Part shown: piece by piece, positions 63,016 through 64,000 of the stretch | How positions within the stretch are numbered: position 1 is the stretch's first letter | How the letters are laid out: each line of letters starts with the position of its first letter | Source: Paenibacillus vini | GTDB lineage: Bacteria > Bacillota > Bacilli > Paenibacillales > Paenibacillaceae | Direction: 5' to 3' | NCBI RefSeq assembly: GCF_018403325.1 | Contig: NZ_BOSL01000024.1 | Span: forward strand, 1 to 64,000 | DNA length: 64,000 bases | The notes under the pieces: model-generated | What the model saw: the letters and a program-made list of their open reading frames with translations, nothing else | Told to the model about the DNA's origin: nothing | The model's database searches: none | Made by a program: the position numbers and the translations under genes

Positions 63016-64000
63016 TCAGCCTGTATTCCGGAGGCCGGCGGCAATTCCGTTGATCGTGAGCAGTACCTCGCGCAGCAGGTCTGAATCGTCCTGTCCTTTT
63101 TCGCGAGCAGCCCGTAATTCAGTCAGCAATTGAACCTGCAGATAGCTGAGTGGATCTACGTATGGATTACGAAGTCGTATCGATTCCTGTACCACTGGGG
63201 AATCATCAAGAATCTCAGGAACGCCCGTAATTTTGAGAATCATATCTTTCGTCAAATGGAACTCTTGCTCGATTTGTCCAAAGATGCGATCCTTCGCTTC
63301 CGAATCTCCGCACATTTCGGCGTACTCTTTGGCGATGACCAGATCCGCCTTAATAATGGCGAACTGTAACGTGTCCATCAACGATCTGAAGAACGTAGAG
63401 TTCTTATACATATCCTGAAGTACCTTCAGGTTTTCCTCATTGTTCTGATAATAAGTGTAGAGTCCTGTACCTGCCGCATACCAGGCCGGGAACAAGTAAC
63501 GGCTCTGCGTCCAGGCAAATACCCAAGGGATCGCACGCAAATCTTCAAAACGATCGCTGTTCTTACGTTTCGAAGGTCTGGAACCGATATTGAGCTCGCC
63601 AACTTCCACCAGCGGTGTCGATTCTCTGAAGAACTTCAGGAAATCCGGTTCGCGGAACACCAAATCCTGATACTTGTTGAGTGAAGTCTCCGAAATCCCT
63701 GCCACGATGTCATCCCATTTGTCTTCTTCCGGATTGGAAGCTGGACGAACCCGGGCCTGAACCGCCGAAGTGATAAGCGCCGAAGTCGCCGTCTCCAAGC
63801 TGCGGTAAGCAATACCCTTCAGGGAGTAACGGGAAGAAATAACCTCGCCTTGCTCGGTAATCTTAATCCCTCCGCCGATAGTTTCCGGCGGCTGCACTTG
63901 AATACTGCGGTTCAGCGGCATACCGCCGCGCCCCAGAGCACCCCCGCGACCATGGAAAAACTTCAGCTTCACGCCATACTGTTGGGCTGTTGCCGTAATT
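63016..64000 (-). CDS. ppc: Phosphoenolpyruvate carboxylase, C-terminal part
   Basis: The frame stays open to the right edge (TATAQQYGVKLKFFHGRGGA before the internal ATG at 63972), so the gene starts beyond 64000 and about 328 residues are visible. Motifs: FFHGRGGALGRGG (catalytic/glycine-rich loop), LRAIPWVFAWTQSRYLFPAWYAAG, and the conserved C-terminus LLTINGIAAGLRNTG. It makes oxaloacetate from PEP and bicarbonate, refilling the TCA cycle. The final Gly fits the family's conserved C-terminal tail. Confidence 0.96.
   Translation of the reverse strand, partial: ITATAQQYGVKLKFFHGRGGALGRGGMPLNRSIQVQPPETIGGGIKITEQGEVISSRYSLKGIAYRSLETATSALITSAVQARVRPASNPEEDKWDDIVAGISETSLNKYQDLVFREPDFLKFFRESTPLVEVGELNIGSRPSKRKNSDRFEDLRAIPWVFAWTQSRYLFPAWYAAGTGLYTYYQNNEENLKVLQDMYKNSTFFRSLMDTLQFAIIKADLVIAKEYAEMCGDSEAKDRIFGQIEQEFHLTKDMILKITGVPEILDDSPVVQESIRLRNPYVDPLSYLQVQLLTELRAAREKGQDDSDLLREVLLTINGIAAGLRNTG

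Overview
The window reads as a Firmicute chromosome of the Paenibacillaceae type. The grounds are strong GGAGG-type ribosome binding sites, many lipoprotein signals, MalEFG-type sugar ABC systems without their own ATPase, YesMN-like sensor/AraC response-regulator pairs, a glmS ribozyme, a cdaA-cdaR-glmM-glmS neighbourhood, sigW-rsiW, and 'stalk' and SLH sequence. Most genes lie on the minus strand. Species cannot be fixed from the sequence alone.

Layout. (1) 1-15 kb is a mixed accessory region: the 5' end of a probable group IIC intron sitting behind a terminator, an SDR oxidoreductase, two related lipoproteins, a GH51 arabinofuranosidase with a divergent ArsR-like regulator, a GH2 beta-galactosidase with an AraC regulator, a chemoreceptor, a frameshifted STM3941-type gene beside a four-copy 24-bp repeat, and a glutathione peroxidase/OhrR pair. 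(2) 15-26 kb is a probable N-acetylgalactosamine (Aga) catabolic region: ABC importer, DeoR regulator, PfkB kinase, class II aldolase, ROK kinase, NagA and divergent AgaS, with an array of TGATTG-type sites between nagA and agaS. (3) 25.8-35.4 kb is a sialic-acid (Nan) region: NanE, NanA, a zinc-less ROK kinase, ABC importer, NanQ/YhcH and a YesMN-like two-component pair. (4) 35.7-42.5 kb is a galacto-N-biose/lacto-N-biose module: GH112 phosphorylase, small membrane protein, ABC importer with one permease broken by a one-base frameshift, and an AraC regulator. (5) 43.7-51.7 kb holds a 2274-residue secreted multidomain beta-helix protein plus a membrane-anchored SurA-like helical protein, flanked by two paralogous Lrp regulators. 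(6) 52.4-54.7 kb has an isochorismatase-family hydrolase and a MerR/double-SRPBCC operon. (7) 54.7-64 kb is core genome: glmS with ribozyme, glmM, cdaR, cdaA, rsiW, sigW and the C-terminal part of ppc.

How it fits together. Regions 2-5 form a coherent host-glycan (mucin O-glycan or milk-type oligosaccharide) programme. The beta-helix protein with its chaperone-like partner resembles the two-component GH136 lacto-N-biosidase arrangement (LnbX/LnbY) and could release Gal-beta-1,3-HexNAc disaccharides outside the cell. The third ABC system would import them, GH112 would split them to galactose-1-phosphate and GalNAc or GlcNAc, and the Aga genes would take GalNAc to triose phosphates. The Nan genes would deal with capping sialic acid. 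cre-like sites lie upstream of all three importer operons, suggesting common CcpA control. The GH136 assignment is an inference from architecture, motif spacing and context and is the main thing to test.
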